From: Saprospira grandis DSM 2844
GTDB lineage: Bacteria > Bacteroidota > Bacteroidia > Chitinophagales > Saprospiraceae
Direction: 5' to 3'
DNA: 43,587 bases
Assembly: GCA_945888475.1 (NCBI GenBank)
Contig: CAMDAB010000015.1
Span: 1 to 43,587 of the forward strand
In this document: positions 34,071 through 43,114 of the stretch, piece by piece
How the letters are laid out: every line of letters starts with the position of its first letter
Position numbering within the stretch: the first letter of the stretch is position 1
The notes under the pieces: model-generated
Databases searched by the model: none
Seen by the model: only the letters and a program-made list of their open reading frames with translations
What the model was told of the DNA's origin: nothing
Position numbers and translations under genes: made by a program

Positions 34071-34552
34071 TTATTTTTCCTGTTCCAGGCTTTTTTTTAT
34101 GTTTAGAATTTCAGCTAAGGTGAATCCAGAATAATCAGCTATTTCTTCCATGCTTAATCTATTGGATTTCAGCATCTTAATGACTAAGTCGATTCGTAAT
34201 TCTAGCTTTCCTTCTTTCTTACCCTGTTTGTATCGCAGATCTTTTTTGATATCGTAGTCGAATGCCATAATTTTATCTGTTAGTTTTTGAACAATTAATT
34301 GTAAGTCTCTCAGACTGGAAATAACGTCAAGTTGTCGTCTTTGGTCTGAAACTCTATGTGCAAGATGTAATTCTGAGCGGAATCTTCAAGCATAATGCGT
34401 TTAAGGAAGTCGGTTTTCAACTCCTTAGTGTACTGAATATCATCGGGAATTTCCTCTGCCTTATCGAATTTTAGTCTTAGTATTTTTTTTGCGAGGGGTA
34501 AAAAGATTTCTTCAAGATTTTCTTTCAGAATCTTGTCATATTTGCCGTTCAT
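34071..34552 (-). pseudogene. Rpn/PD-(D/E)XK nuclease-family remnant with internal deletion
   Basis: Two pieces of one gene. The 5' piece (34552 to 34310) reads MNGKYDKILKENLEEIFLPL, then DFLKRIMLED and ILHIEFQ, the N-terminal PD-(D/E)XK half of Rpn/YhgA-like proteins, and breaks off after HIEFQTKDDN. The 3' piece, in another frame, reads SLRDLQLIVQKLTDK, then YDIKKDLRYKQGKKEGKLE and SMEEIADYSGFTLAEI, the family's C-terminus. I place the join near 34310-34330. Roughly 150 residues of the middle are lost plus a frameshift. This is a decayed copy of a mobile-element-like family that is often multicopy in Bacteroidota. Confidence 0.78.
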
Positions 34553-34660
34553 GGGTTACTGATTTATTTCAGTATCCAAATATGGGCATTATTTATGACA
34601 ATCGCAAATAAAAAAACAAAAACATTCAAATAAAATGATTTTTATTGATGAGTTGAGTAA

Positions 34661-34912
34661 TTATTCTTTGGTTAAGGCCTCCACAATATCAACTGCAGCG
34701 CCTACCGTCAGCATTTTCTCGGCAGCATCGTCATCAATTTCAATATCAAAAGCAACCTCTGTATCCAGAATGATATCGACCAGATGTTGAGAGTTGATTT
34801 TCAAATCCTTCATTAGATCGGTTTCTTCACCTACATTTTCCAATGCTTCTTTATTTTGAACATAGGGAGTAATGATGGTTTTAAGTTTTTCAGTAATTTC
34901 GGCACGTGTCAT
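34661..34912 (-). CDS. Acyl carrier protein, divergent
   Basis: An 83-residue acidic four-helix carrier protein. The phosphopantetheine site is Ser41 in LKINSQHLVD, where canonical fatty-acid ACPs have DSLD. The rest (EETDLMKDL, DIEIDDDAAEKMLTVGAAVDIVEAL) has the usual ACP pattern. The altered motif argues for a dedicated carrier rather than the housekeeping AcpP. It lies 32 nt after the GT2 gene on the same strand. Together they may act in lipid or glycan modification, but this is inference. Confidence 0.85.
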   Translation of the reverse strand: MTRAEITEKLKTIITPYVQNKEALENVGEETDLMKDLKINSQHLVDIILDTEVAFDIEIDDDAAEKMLTVGAAVDIVEALTKE

Positions 34913-34944
34913 AATGAAGACTTTAGTTAGTTTTTAAAAAAAAA

Positions 34945-35928
34945 TCAGGATTCTTTTGGTGGATCAGAGTCAATTTGTAAATATTTTTCTACTATATAAT
35001 TGTTTCTATAAGGAGATGAACGGGCAACCAGTTCGGCCAAAAATCCAGTAAGGAAGAGCTGAGTACCGATGATGATGGCAAGAATTCCGAAGAAAAAAAT
35101 AGGACGGTCAGTCATTCCATATTCGGTCCAGACAATTTTGGCAATGGTCAGGTAAACCAAAATAGCAAAACCTATGAAAAATGAAAAAAGTCCTAAGCTG
35201 CCAAAAAAGTGCATCGGTTTTTTACTAAAACGGCTTACAAAGATAATAGACATCAAATCGAGTGGACCATTTATGAAACGGTTGAGCCCAAATTTTGATT
35301 TACCATGTTTTCGTGGAAAGTGCTGTACTACTTTTTCTCCAATTTTTTTGAAACCTGCGGCCTTGGCAATGACGGGAATATAGCGGTGCATTTCACCATA
35401 AACTTCAATGTTTTTAACCACATCATTTTTATATGCCTTCAATCCACAGTTCATATCATGCAGCTTAATGCCACTCATCATTCTTGTTACGCCGTTGTAA
35501 ATTTTTGTAGGAATGGTTTTACTGATTGGGTCGTACCTCTTTTTTTTCCAACCCGATACCAAGTCAAAACCATCTTTTGTAATCATGTTGTAGAGCGCTG
35601 GAATTTCATCGGGCGAATCCTGCAGGTCAGCATCCATAGTGATTACAACATCTCCGTTAGCCTTTGCAAAAGCGATATTTAAAGCTGCCGATTTCCCATA
35701 ATTTCTTCTAAATTTAATGCCTTTAACAGCAGGATTTTGAGCAGCAAGTGATTGAACAACATTCCAGGATTTATCGCTGCTGCCATCATCGATCATAATA
35801 ATCTCGTAACTGAAATTATTTTCAATCATCACTTTTCTAATCCAGGCTTCGAGTTCTGCAAGGGAGTCTTCCTCGTTGAGCAGCGGAATCAGGACAGTTA
35901 TATCAGTATGGTTAATTTTGTTAGACAT
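34945..35928 (-). CDS. Membrane-bound family 2 glycosyltransferase (DPM1/GtrB-like)
   Basis: A 327-residue GT-A enzyme that probably moves a sugar from a nucleotide donor to a polyprenyl-phosphate or other lipid. The N-terminal catalytic domain starts TVLIPLLNEEDSLAELEAW, has IDDGSSDKSW and the metal-binding MDADLQDSPDEIP (DxD-type), and later FPRKHGKSKFGLNRF. Two C-terminal transmembrane helices (about 230-255 and 270-295) anchor it in the inner membrane. It is followed by the ACP gene and preceded by two DUF4199 genes on the same strand; GT2 next to DUF4199 is common in the phylum. Confidence 0.9.
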   Translation of the reverse strand: MSNKINHTDITVLIPLLNEEDSLAELEAWIRKVMIENNFSYEIIMIDDGSSDKSWNVVQSLAAQNPAVKGIKFRRNYGKSAALNIAFAKANGDVVITMDADLQDSPDEIPALYNMITKDGFDLVSGWKKKRYDPISKTIPTKIYNGVTRMMSGIKLHDMNCGLKAYKNDVVKNIEVYGEMHRYIPVIAKAAGFKKIGEKVVQHFPRKHGKSKFGLNRFINGPLDLMSIIFVSRFSKKPMHFFGSLGLFSFFIGFAILVYLTIAKIVWTEYGMTDRPIFFFGILAIIIGTQLFLTGFLAELVARSSPYRNNYIVEKYLQIDSDPPKES

Positions 35929-35949
35929 TGCAAGTAAATTCTTAACTTA

Positions 35950-36531
35950 TTATTTTTGTCTTGCCAAAAAGCTGACAGTTGCCGATACTACTATTCCCCA
36001 AAGTAGGCTAAAAATAAAATTGATAGCTGCAGATCCCTGAGGAGTAAAATGAAAACTTACTTTTTGCGAATGCAAATTTAAACCTTTTTCAACTAAAGCC
36101 GAATCAGATGTGGTCAATTTATAGCTTTCCCCCTTTTCTTTTATCTGATTGTTAAGCTGAGTGTTATACATTTGATTCGATCTTTTGTTCATGTAAAATT
36201 CTTTGTATTTTTTATTATAGTCGGGGGCAACGGCAGTTTGAAAAATAAAAATGCTTAAAGCCATGTAAGTCCCAAGTAAAAATGCACTCAGCATGCCAAG
36301 TCCAAAGGCCGCCCCAAAGCCTATTCCACGTGGTGTATACTGCATTCTGAACCCCACAATAGACCAAATAATGCAAACAATTATGGCAAGTCTAAAAATC
36401 CATTCTATCCAACCAGAAAGCGATATGCCAATTATATGCAAAAAAATCAGTGCCGCAAAATAGCCTAAGCCACAGAGGGAACTTACGTAAAGTGCTGTTT
36501 TAAAAATGTTTGAAACCTTTATATTCGCCAT
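35950..36531 (-). CDS. DUF4199-like membrane protein, 193 aa
   Basis: Four transmembrane helices are predicted (about 12-34, 40-60, 72-97 and 165-188), with a polar loop of some 60 residues between the third and fourth (DYNKKYKEFYMNKRSNQMYNTQ). The shape and neighbours fit DUF4199, but the match is weaker than for the next gene. Function unknown; it may help the adjacent glycosyltransferase. Confidence 0.6.
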   Translation of the reverse strand: MANIKVSNIFKTALYVSSLCGLGYFAALIFLHIIGISLSGWIEWIFRLAIIVCIIWSIVGFRMQYTPRGIGFGAAFGLGMLSAFLLGTYMALSIFIFQTAVAPDYNKKYKEFYMNKRSNQMYNTQLNNQIKEKGESYKLTTSDSALVEKGLNLHSQKVSFHFTPQGSAAINFIFSLLWGIVVSATVSFLARQK

Positions 36532-36586
36532 AAAATTTTAGGAAAGTTCAGGTATAGACTAGTTTAGTTTTAGTTAAAACAAAATT

Positions 36587-37093
36587 TTAGAATTCAGGTT
36601 TTTCTCGCTTGATCAAAAACGCGGTAAATAGCGCTGCAATAAAACCAACAATTATCTCCAGCATAACACCAATATCGAATATTCTGGGTCCAAAATAACC
36701 TTTTCTGAAGGCTTCGAGTTGCTGTTCAAAAATCTCTTGAGGGATTTCCTGATTTCGGTACTCCTGAAATATTTTCACAGCAATTTCTCTTGCCTGTTCT
36801 GAAAGCGAAGGATCGACATAGTTAAATAAGAAATAAATCACCAGAAATTTGATAAGATATGCAATGATAAAAATTTGGAAAGAAGTTTTTAGCGCCTCCT
36901 GAAAATTTATGAATGGCTCTGCCCGCATCGATCGCTCGCGCCAGCTTCCAACAATCATACCGATGAAAATAAATATCCAGCTAAATTTTTCATATCCGCT
37001 GAGCAGGTTTAGTGGTTTGTTGAGATAAAGCCCAACGATAAAGGCCATTGCCAGCAGTCCTGTTACGAGTCCATAAACTATACTTGCTTTCAT
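36587..37093 (-). CDS. DUF4199 membrane protein, 168 aa
   Basis: Four helices (about 5-24, 35-52, 70-92 and 140-160) with a cytoplasmic or periplasmic loop EYRNQEIPQEIFEQQLEAFRKG, which is the usual DUF4199 arrangement. Its start is only 3 nt after the obgE stop, so the two are cotranscribed. Function unknown. Confidence 0.75.
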   Translation of the reverse strand: MKASIVYGLVTGLLAMAFIVGLYLNKPLNLLSGYEKFSWIFIFIGMIVGSWRERSMRAEPFINFQEALKTSFQIFIIAYLIKFLVIYFLFNYVDPSLSEQAREIAVKIFQEYRNQEIPQEIFEQQLEAFRKGYFGPRIFDIGVMLEIIVGFIAALFTAFLIKREKPEF

Positions 37094-37096
37094 AAC

Positions 37097-38095
37097 CTAT
37101 GCTTCATTCAATATTTTCCACAATTTGTCCTTCAGTTCTGTAATCCCCATTTGCGCCACAGATGATATAAAAACATGAGGAATTTTCTTGGGTAAATCGA
37201 CTTTTAAAAGTTTTTTTAATTCGTCATCAATCAGGTCACATTTTGTTATTGCTAGGAGACGTGGTTTATCGAGCAATTCTTCGTTGTACATTTCTAGCTC
37301 GTTTACCAAAATTTCATACTGTTTTTTAATGTCATCGGCATCGGCAGGAACCATGAAAAGCAACACTGCATTTCGTTCAATATGTCTCAGGAACCTCAGT
37401 CCCAATCCACGCCCCTCATGTGCACCTTCAATTATTCCTGGAATATCGGCCACTACAAATGACTTACCATCACGATAGTTTACAATACCCAGGTTAGGAA
37501 TAAGGGTGGTAAATGGATAATCGGCAATTTTTGGTTTGGCAGCGCTTATTACAGAGAGCAAGGTTGATTTTCCAGCATTTGGAAAGCCCACTAGACCTAC
37601 ATCGGCAAGGACTTTCAACTCCAGAATGACCCATCCTTCCTTGCATTCCCCATTTGGAGATACATAGGTAGGTGACTGATTTGTAGCTGTGCGATAATTC
37701 CAGTTTCCCTTTCCACCATGCCCACCTTTCATGAGAATTTCAGACTGACCGTTTTCGGTTATTTCAAAAAGAATTTCTTCGCTTTCCGCATCTTTTACAA
37801 CGGTACCCAGCGGAACGTCCAGTATAATGTCAGGCCCGTCTGCTCCGGTCATTCGCAATCCGGCACCATTAGTTCCCTCGATTGCATGTACATGTTTGGT
37901 GTATTTTAGATGCAGAAGGGTCCACATTTGTACATTGCCTCTCACAATGATATGACCGCCGCGACCACCATCGCCGCCATCAGGCCCACCTTTTGAGGTA
38001 AGTATGTCTCTGTGGAAGTGCATAGAACCTTTTCCGCCGGCTCCTGAACGGCAGAAAATTTTAACATAATCTATAAAATTTGGGCTATCGGCCAT
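37097..38095 (-). CDS. obgE: GTPase ObgE/CgtA
   Basis: An essential ribosome-associated GTPase of 50S maturation and stress response. The glycine-rich Obg domain (about 1-160) begins [23 protein letters not shown]. The G domain has G1 [10 protein letters not shown]3 [12 protein letters not shown] and G4 TKCD. It ends after the G domain (332 residues), so it lacks the C-terminal extension seen in E. coli. It is the first gene of a run with DUF4199 proteins and GT2. Confidence 0.97.
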   Translation of the reverse strand: MADSPNFIDYVKIFCRSGAGGKGSMHFHRDILTSKGGPDGGDGGRGGHIIVRGNVQMWTLLHLKYTKHVHAIEGTNGAGLRMTGADGPDIILDVPLGTVVKDAESEEILFEITENGQSEILMKGGHGGKGNWNYRTATNQSPTYVSPNGECKEGWVILELKVLADVGLVGFPNAGKSTLLSVISAAKPKIADYPFTTLIPNLGIVNYRDGKSFVVADIPGIIEGAHEGRGLGLRFLRHIERNAVLLFMVPADADDIKKQYEILVNELEMYNEELLDKPRLLAITKCDLIDDELKKLLKVDLPKKIPHVFISSVAQMGITELKDKLWKILNEA

Positions 38096-38131
38096 AATCA
38101 GAAGCTTTTTTAAGTGAAGTTTTATAAAATA

Positions 38132-38157
38132 CCAACGCCCTCCGCCTGGGAGAGCGT
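38132..38157 (-). terminator. Probable terminator of the 263-aa gene
   Basis: ACGC-C-CTCC (38135-38143) pairs with GGAG-A-GCGT (38149-38157): two 4-bp blocks around one mismatch and a 5-nt loop, extended by CC/GG with a bulge. On the minus strand a short T-stretch (TATTTTAT) follows. It lies between the 263-residue gene and obgE. Confidence 0.5.
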
Positions 38158-38207
38158 GGATAAGCTATGTCAAATAATTTTAAAACAATTTATTTTTATT
38201 CAAGGTT

Positions 38208-38999
38208 TTATGCAGAATAATCTGAGTAGGGAAAAGTTTCAAAATCGCTGGGTATTTCTTTCCCAATCCAGGCTGGGTGAACAATGATTTCATATACAGC
38301 AACTTCTTCATCATCAGAATCTTCAGGGTCTTTTAGTACAGATGCGGAGAGTACAATTCCTCCACTGTCGTCAACAAAATCTTCAAAGTCATAAGCCTCA
38401 GTACTGAGTACCGACTTTCTTTTAGTTCCTTTAAGTTTTTCAAAATATTCAACAATCGGCCCATTCAATTCATAAGTTCCAATCGGCCCTTTCGAAGAAT
38501 AGGCATCCATAAGTAAACGCGCTGCAAAGGGATAAATTTCCCCATATTTTCCAGTATCTTCCTTTCCCAACAGAGCATATTCATTGTTGCCATAAACCTG
38601 AACTTTCAGACAGATTGCTTCTATGGGAGGAACAATTTGGGGCACAGTCTGTGCAATTATATTGTTCAAAAACCAATAGGCGGCAGAATTTTCCATAGCA
38701 TCAGAGTCCATCAAGGTTGGCGAACTTTGCAGTTGCTCCCAGTTTCCATCGGTAAGTAATGCCATCAAAAATTGAACCTCATTGGCTTCGGCCCGCTTCG
38801 CAAAGGTTTGAAGGTTTTGTATGAATTCTTCAGGGTCCTCATACTCAAATGCGTCGGTAACATATTTTTCTACCAGATTATATGCATTTTCTCCCGCATC
38901 TTCGAACAAAAGTCCCAATTCGTTAATAATGTATTCGTATTCGCTTTTTGCCGGAAAATGCTGTTTTCTTTCAGACAAAATTTTTACACGGTAGTACAT
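38208..38999 (-). CDS. Hypothetical protein, 263 aa, acidic
   Basis: A soluble acidic protein without a signal peptide. The N-terminal half is helical (EYIINELGLLFEDAGENAYNL) and contains WFLNNIIAQTVP. The C-terminal part has low-complexity acid (KDPEDSDDEEVAVYEI) before a Trp-containing end (VHPAWIGKEIPSDFETFPY). I do not recognise it. It sits between obgE and adk, two genes that are commonly neighbours in Bacteroidota, so it looks like an insertion into that pair. Confidence 0.7.
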   Translation of the reverse strand: MYYRVKILSERKQHFPAKSEYEYIINELGLLFEDAGENAYNLVEKYVTDAFEYEDPEEFIQNLQTFAKRAEANEVQFLMALLTDGNWEQLQSSPTLMDSDAMENSAAYWFLNNIIAQTVPQIVPPIEAICLKVQVYGNNEYALLGKEDTGKYGEIYPFAARLLMDAYSSKGPIGTYELNGPIVEYFEKLKGTKRKSVLSTEAYDFEDFVDDSGGIVLSASVLKDPEDSDDEEVAVYEIIVHPAWIGKEIPSDFETFPYSDYSA

Positions 39000-39063
39000 A
39001 GCAAAATTTCAGAAATAGTGGTTTTGGAAATAAAAATTATGAATATTATGAATATTTTCGAGT

Positions 39064-39645
39064 CTATTTTACCAGCACAGCATCAATTTCGGCACACAAG
39101 CTTTCGAAAATTTCATCAACAGAGCCTACGCCCTCAACAGTTTTGGTTTTGCCGAATTTTGAATAATAATCGGCTACAGGTGTGGTCTGGCTCTTGTAAG
39201 TGTTGATACGGTTCTGAATGATTTCAGGATCCGTATCATCTGTTCTGCCGGATGATGCACCTCTTTTTACAATACGGCTGATGATTTCCGAATCATCCAC
39301 CAGCAGGCTCAAAAGTAAACTTACTTCGGTTCCTTTCGATTTTAGCATTTCATCTAGGGCTTCGGCCTGTGGGATTGTTCGTGGAAAGCCGTCGAAAATT
39401 ACACCTTGAACTGTTGGATGCTGTTCCATTTTAGATTTTAACATGTTTACAGTCACAGAATCCGGAACAAGCGCACCTTTATCGATAAATGATTTTGCCT
39501 CGAGCCCCAGTGCAGTGCCATTGCTGATTTCGGCTCTGAACAAATCGCCTGTTGAAATATGCAGAAGGTTATATTTTTCAATTAATTTGGCTGCCTGTGT
39601 GCCTTTACCACTGCCCGGAGGGCCAAAAAGTATCAGATTGAGCAT
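39064..39645 (-). CDS. adk: Adenylate kinase
   Basis: Interconverts 2 ADP and ATP plus AMP. P-loop FGPPGSGKGTQA (about 7-18), AMP-site STGDLFRAEI, DGFPRTIPQAE, and a short LID with RGASSGRTDDTDPEIIQNR, so it belongs to the 190-residue short type without a zinc LID. The length of 193 is normal. A -7-like box lies 77 nt upstream. Confidence 0.97.
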   Translation of the reverse strand: MLNLILFGPPGSGKGTQAAKLIEKYNLLHISTGDLFRAEISNGTALGLEAKSFIDKGALVPDSVTVNMLKSKMEQHPTVQGVIFDGFPRTIPQAEALDEMLKSKGTEVSLLLSLLVDDSEIISRIVKRGASSGRTDDTDPEIIQNRINTYKSQTTPVADYYSKFGKTKTVEGVGSVDEIFESLCAEIDAVLVK

Positions 39646-39721
39646 ATTGATGAAATTTTATTTTAAAAAAATTGTAATTGAGGTTGTGTACATGGATTTA
39701 AAAATCCGATTTTTCGAAGCG

Positions 39722-39729
39722 CAAATATA
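39722..39729 (-). promoter_or_regulatory. Putative -7 box TATATTTG of adk
   Basis: It fits TAnnTTTG and stands 76 nt before the adk start. The TTG element is not at the expected spacing. Confidence 0.35.
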
Positions 39730-39778
39730 TGACTTTGCTTCAATATTGTGAAATAAAAATTTATGTAGAAAAATTGAG

Positions 39779-39809
39779 TTGTAAAGGGCAACAAAACTTA
39801 TTACCTTTG
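39779..39809 (+). promoter_or_regulatory. Promoter of the rluA-type gene
   Basis: TTG (39779-39781), 20 nt, TACCTTTG (39802-39809), 18 nt before the ATG at 39828. It has the same spacing and -7 box as the tRNA-Cys promoter. The short leader leaves little room for other control. Confidence 0.75.
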
Positions 39810-39827
39810 TGCCAATAATTAAAAAAT

Positions 39828-40550
39828 ATGCGTGAGGAAAATTTTTCGGTAATTTTTGAGGACAATCATCTTATTGCAGTAAACAAGCCTGCAGGATGGT
39901 TGGTTCAGGGCGATCAAACGGGCGATACGCCACTTTCTGAATTTGTAAAAGATTATGTAAAAAAACGTTACAACAAGCCTGGGGCAGTTTTTCTTGGAAC
40001 TGTACATAGAATCGACCGTCCAGTAAGCGGTGCTGTTATTTTTGCCCGTACGAGTAAATCACTTGAGCGGATGAACAAGCTTTTTGAAGAAAGAAAGGTA
40101 AAAAAAACCTATCTTGCTGTAGTAGAAAGAAGGCCGGAGGAACTTGAAGGAGTTTTATTGCACTACATATCCAAGGATTTGGAGAAAAATATTGTGCATG
40201 TTTCCAATAAGCAAAACAATAAGCATTATAAACTAGCCAAATTGGAATTTAAACTCCTTGGCGGCTTGGGTGATCAGTTTCTTTTGGAAGTAAAACCACA
40301 TACAGGGCGTCATCATCAAATCAGGGCACAATTGGGAAAAATTGGCTGCCCCATAAGAGGTGATGTCAAATACGGTGCAAAAAAAATAAACGAAGATGGT
40401 CGTATTCATCTGCATTCAGCTGCATTGGAATTTATCCACCCCGTTCAGGGTAATGAAGTCTGTATCAAGGCTCCAATTCCCGATGAGCAGATCTGGCGCC
40501 TTTTCCGTCATGCCTTAGGTGAAATTGAATTTTATAAAGACCTGGTTTAG
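39828..40550 (+). CDS. RluA-family pseudouridine synthase
   Basis: A 240-residue rRNA/tRNA-modifying enzyme. The catalytic Asp63 is in HRIDRPVSGAVIFARTSKS. The C-terminal RNA-binding motif HTGRHHQIRAQLGKIGCPIRGDVKYG is typical. There is no N-terminal S4 domain, so it is closer to RluC/RluE-like short members or TruC; the target uridine is unknown. It leads a plus-strand operon with the rhodanese and COG2509 genes. Confidence 0.94.
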   Translation: MREENFSVIFEDNHLIAVNKPAGWLVQGDQTGDTPLSEFVKDYVKKRYNKPGAVFLGTVHRIDRPVSGAVIFARTSKSLERMNKLFEERKVKKTYLAVVERRPEELEGVLLHYISKDLEKNIVHVSNKQNNKHYKLAKLEFKLLGGLGDQFLLEVKPHTGRHHQIRAQLGKIGCPIRGDVKYGAKKINEDGRIHLHSAALEFIHPVQGNEVCIKAPIPDEQIWRLFRHALGEIEFYKDLV

Positions 40551-40577
40551 CATTATTAACCAAAAATTACAGCTCCT

Positions 40578-40907
40578 ATGAATCAGGATATTGTACGTTG
40601 CATCCAAGTAAAGGAACTCTCAAAGCTTATTGCCGAAAAGGCTGACATTTGTATTATTGATGTCCGTGAGGCTGACGAAATCGATATCTGTAGTATTGGT
40701 GGAAAGCATATTCCACTTGGACATATTGATGTAAAAGCCTGCGAAATACCCAGAGACACACAGGTTGTGATTCACTGTAAAAGTGGAAAGAGAGGCGAGA
40801 TGGCTGTGCTTTTTTTGCAACAACAGCATCAGTTTACAAATTTATATAACCTGGAAGGTGGTATTTTGGCCTTTTCCGATTATGATCCTAAATTAACCAT
40901 CTATTGA
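40578..40907 (+). CDS. Rhodanese-like sulfurtransferase
   Basis: A 109-residue single rhodanese domain in the cytoplasm. The active-site Cys67 is in VIHCKSGKRGEMA, and the conserved Asp28 in ICIIDVREADE. The 6-residue active loop (CKSGKR) fits sulfurtransferases such as GlpE/PspE. It lies 27 nt after the RluA-type gene and 3 nt before the FAD gene, so it is likely cotranscribed. The sulfur acceptor is unknown. Confidence 0.93.
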   Translation: MNQDIVRCIQVKELSKLIAEKADICIIDVREADEIDICSIGGKHIPLGHIDVKACEIPRDTQVVIHCKSGKRGEMAVLFLQQQHQFTNLYNLEGGILAFSDYDPKLTIY

Positions 40908-40910
40908 TAA

Positions 40911-42482
40911 ATGCCACTGGAAACAGAATTGGTGCTATTGCCCTCAGAAATCAACGATAAGGAACTTATCGAGAAGCGGGTGCTGAACAGGCTTAGATTA
41001 AAACCCAACGAATTACTAAATGCGCTTGTTTTTAAGAGAAGAAGCATAGATGCGAGATCGAAACAACCGGTATTTAAACTGCTGGTTCAGGCTTTTGTTA
41101 ATGAAACCCCCGCAGCATCAATTGCTGTGAGCGAACAGTACAAAGATGTTTCAAAGTCAAAACCAGTCATTATTGTAGGCGCAGGTCCTGCCGGTTATTT
41201 TGCAGCGCTCGAAATGATAGAATTGGGGCTTAAACCCATTGTGCTGGAAAGAGGTAAGGACGCAAGAGCACGTCGTAGAGACCTGAAGGCAATTCAGCAG
41301 GATGGAATCGTTCACCCACATTCAAACTATTGCTTTGGCGAGGGTGGGGCAGGGACTTATTCCGACGGTAAGTTGTATACGCGCTCGAAAAAAAGGGGCA
41401 GTATCGAAAAAACACTTCGAATTCTTGTCGAGCACGGAGCAAATCCTGACATTATGGTCGATGCACACCCACATATCGGTTCCAATAAACTTCCTTTGGT
41501 TGTTCAGGCCATCAGAGAAACAATCCTTAAATATGGCGGCGAAATTCATTTCGATGCCTTTGTAGATGACCTGATTCTTGATAGCTCAAAGACAGAAAGA
41601 AAAATTATTGGCGTTCGTGTTAATGGAAATAAAGAATATATGGGTGAGGCGGTAATGCTTGCAACCGGACACAGCGCAAGGGATATTTTTGAACTTTTAG
41701 ACAGACATAAAATAAGGATCGAAGCCAAAGCCTTTGCCCTGGGAGTCAGAATTGAGCATCCGCAAGAACTGATTGATGAGATACAATATCATCAGCGGCC
41801 TCGTCACCAAAATCTTCCGGCATCAAGTTACAGTTTGGTATGTCAGGTGCAGAACCGTGGAGTCTTTTCTTTTTGCATGTGTCCAGGCGGACTGATTGTT
41901 CCTGCCTCCACTGCCCCGGGCGAGATAGTTGTGAATGGCATGTCGATGTCGCGACGTGACTCAGCCTTTGCAAATTCGGGAATGGTGGTTGCTGTGGAGC
42001 TCGAAGATTTAAAACCTTATTCAGGCTATGGCGAACTGGCAGCGCTGGAATTTCAAAAATCGGTAGAGAAAAATATGTTTAATGCCGGAGATGGCTCTCA
42101 AAAAGCGCCCGCCCAAAGAATTACCGATTTTGTAAAAGGAAAATTATCTTCAGACCTCCCTAAAACTTCTTACATTCCCGGGCTGTTCAGTGAAAGACTC
42201 GATCAAATTTTACCGAATGGTATAAAAAGCCGTTTGCAGGCAGGTTTACAGCAATTCGCCAAGCAAATGAAAGGTTATTACAGTTCAGAAGCTCAAATTG
42301 TCGGAACTGAGAGTAGGACAAGTTCTCCAGTTCGAATACCGCGCGATACTGAAACACTCATGCATCCTCAGGTTCAAGGGCTTTTTCCATGTGGGGAAGG
42401 CGCTGGTTTTGCTGGTGGAATTATGTCAGCGGCAATGGATGGTATGAATGTTGCTGAAAAAATCAGATTATTTGTGCATTAA
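40911..42482 (+). CDS. Uncharacterised FAD-dependent dehydrogenase (COG2509)
   Basis: A 523-residue flavoprotein. A small N-terminal domain (about 1-90) with the family start LPSEINDKELIEKRVLNRLRL precedes the FAD Rossmann motif PVIIVGAGPAGYFAALEMIELG. Also seen are HSNYCFGEGGAGTYSDGKLYTRSKKRG and the Cys-rich FSFCMCPGGLIVPASTAPGEIVVNGMS, marks of COG2509 proteins, and the C-terminal FAD loop FPCGEGAGFAGGIMSAAMDG. The function is not known for the family; it may be an oxidoreductase acting on RNA-linked or sulfur compounds given the neighbours, but this is guesswork. Confidence 0.9.
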   Translation: MPLETELVLLPSEINDKELIEKRVLNRLRLKPNELLNALVFKRRSIDARSKQPVFKLLVQAFVNETPAASIAVSEQYKDVSKSKPVIIVGAGPAGYFAALEMIELGLKPIVLERGKDARARRRDLKAIQQDGIVHPHSNYCFGEGGAGTYSDGKLYTRSKKRGSIEKTLRILVEHGANPDIMVDAHPHIGSNKLPLVVQAIRETILKYGGEIHFDAFVDDLILDSSKTERKIIGVRVNGNKEYMGEAVMLATGHSARDIFELLDRHKIRIEAKAFALGVRIEHPQELIDEIQYHQRPRHQNLPASSYSLVCQVQNRGVFSFCMCPGGLIVPASTAPGEIVVNGMSMSRRDSAFANSGMVVAVELEDLKPYSGYGELAALEFQKSVEKNMFNAGDGSQKAPAQRITDFVKGKLSSDLPKTSYIPGLFSERLDQILPNGIKSRLQAGLQQFAKQMKGYYSSEAQIVGTESRTSSPVRIPRDTETLMHPQVQGLFPCGEGAGFAGGIMSAAMDGMNVAEKIRLFVH

Positions 42483-42574
42483 CAAAATTTTATAATTTTT
42501 TTTACGGTTTTTGTCACAGATTTACCGAAGTTTACGTTCAACTAAATATTAAGTTATAAAAACAAAAAATCAAA

Positions 42575-43114
42575 GTGTCAGCCAAAACAATTGCACAATA
42601 CGATGAACAGCTCGGCAAATGCCGGGAGATTTATCTGAAAAAGACCAAGGATTACGGAACTGCCTGGCGTATCCTTAGGCCATCTTCGTTGACCGATCAG
42701 CTCTATATTAAAGCTAAACGCATCCGCAGTATTGAGGAAAAAGGGGAGCAGAAAGTAGACGAAGGCATTGAAAATGAATTCATAGGTTTAGTCAATTACA
42801 GCATTATGGCTTTAGTTCAGCTCGAAATGCCTGCCGATGCTGAGCTTGAGCTTAGTGAAACAGAAGCATCAAAACTTTATGACAACTATGCTGAGAAAAC
42901 CAGAGCCTTGATGATTGCAAAAAATCACGATTACGGTGAAGCATGGCGCGAAATGCGTATCAGCTCGCTAACCGATTTAATTTTGATGAAGCTTTTAAGA
43001 ATCAAACAAATCGAAGATAATAAAGGTAAAACCCTTATTTCTGAAGGTTTGGATGCGGGCTATCAGGATATTATCAATTATTCGCTCTTTGCCCTTATCC
43101 GACTCAATGAATAA
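42575..43114 (+). CDS. DUF1599 protein, internally duplicated
   Basis: A 179-residue protein of the DUF1599 family (nucleotide-modification-associated type 1 in some databases). The domain occurs twice: KTKDYGTAWRILRPSSLTD and KNHDYGEAWREMRISSLTD, each followed by K-x3-RI-x2-IE and a N-Y-S-x3-AL end. It starts with GTG (42575); no ATG is available nearby. In other Bacteroidota it precedes the BT_3928/DoxX gene, as here, which supports the call. The molecular function has not been shown. Confidence 0.88.
   Translation: MSAKTIAQYDEQLGKCREIYLKKTKDYGTAWRILRPSSLTDQLYIKAKRIRSIEEKGEQKVDEGIENEFIGLVNYSIMALVQLEMPADAELELSETEASKLYDNYAEKTRALMIAKNHDYGEAWREMRISSLTDLILMKLLRIKQIEDNKGKTLISEGLDAGYQDIINYSLFALIRLNE

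Noticed and set aside
34071-34268. A separate small gene of 65 codons
   Set aside because: The frame continues upstream of the ATG with family-like sequence (SLRDLQLIVQKLTDK), so it is the 3' end of the decayed Rpn gene.
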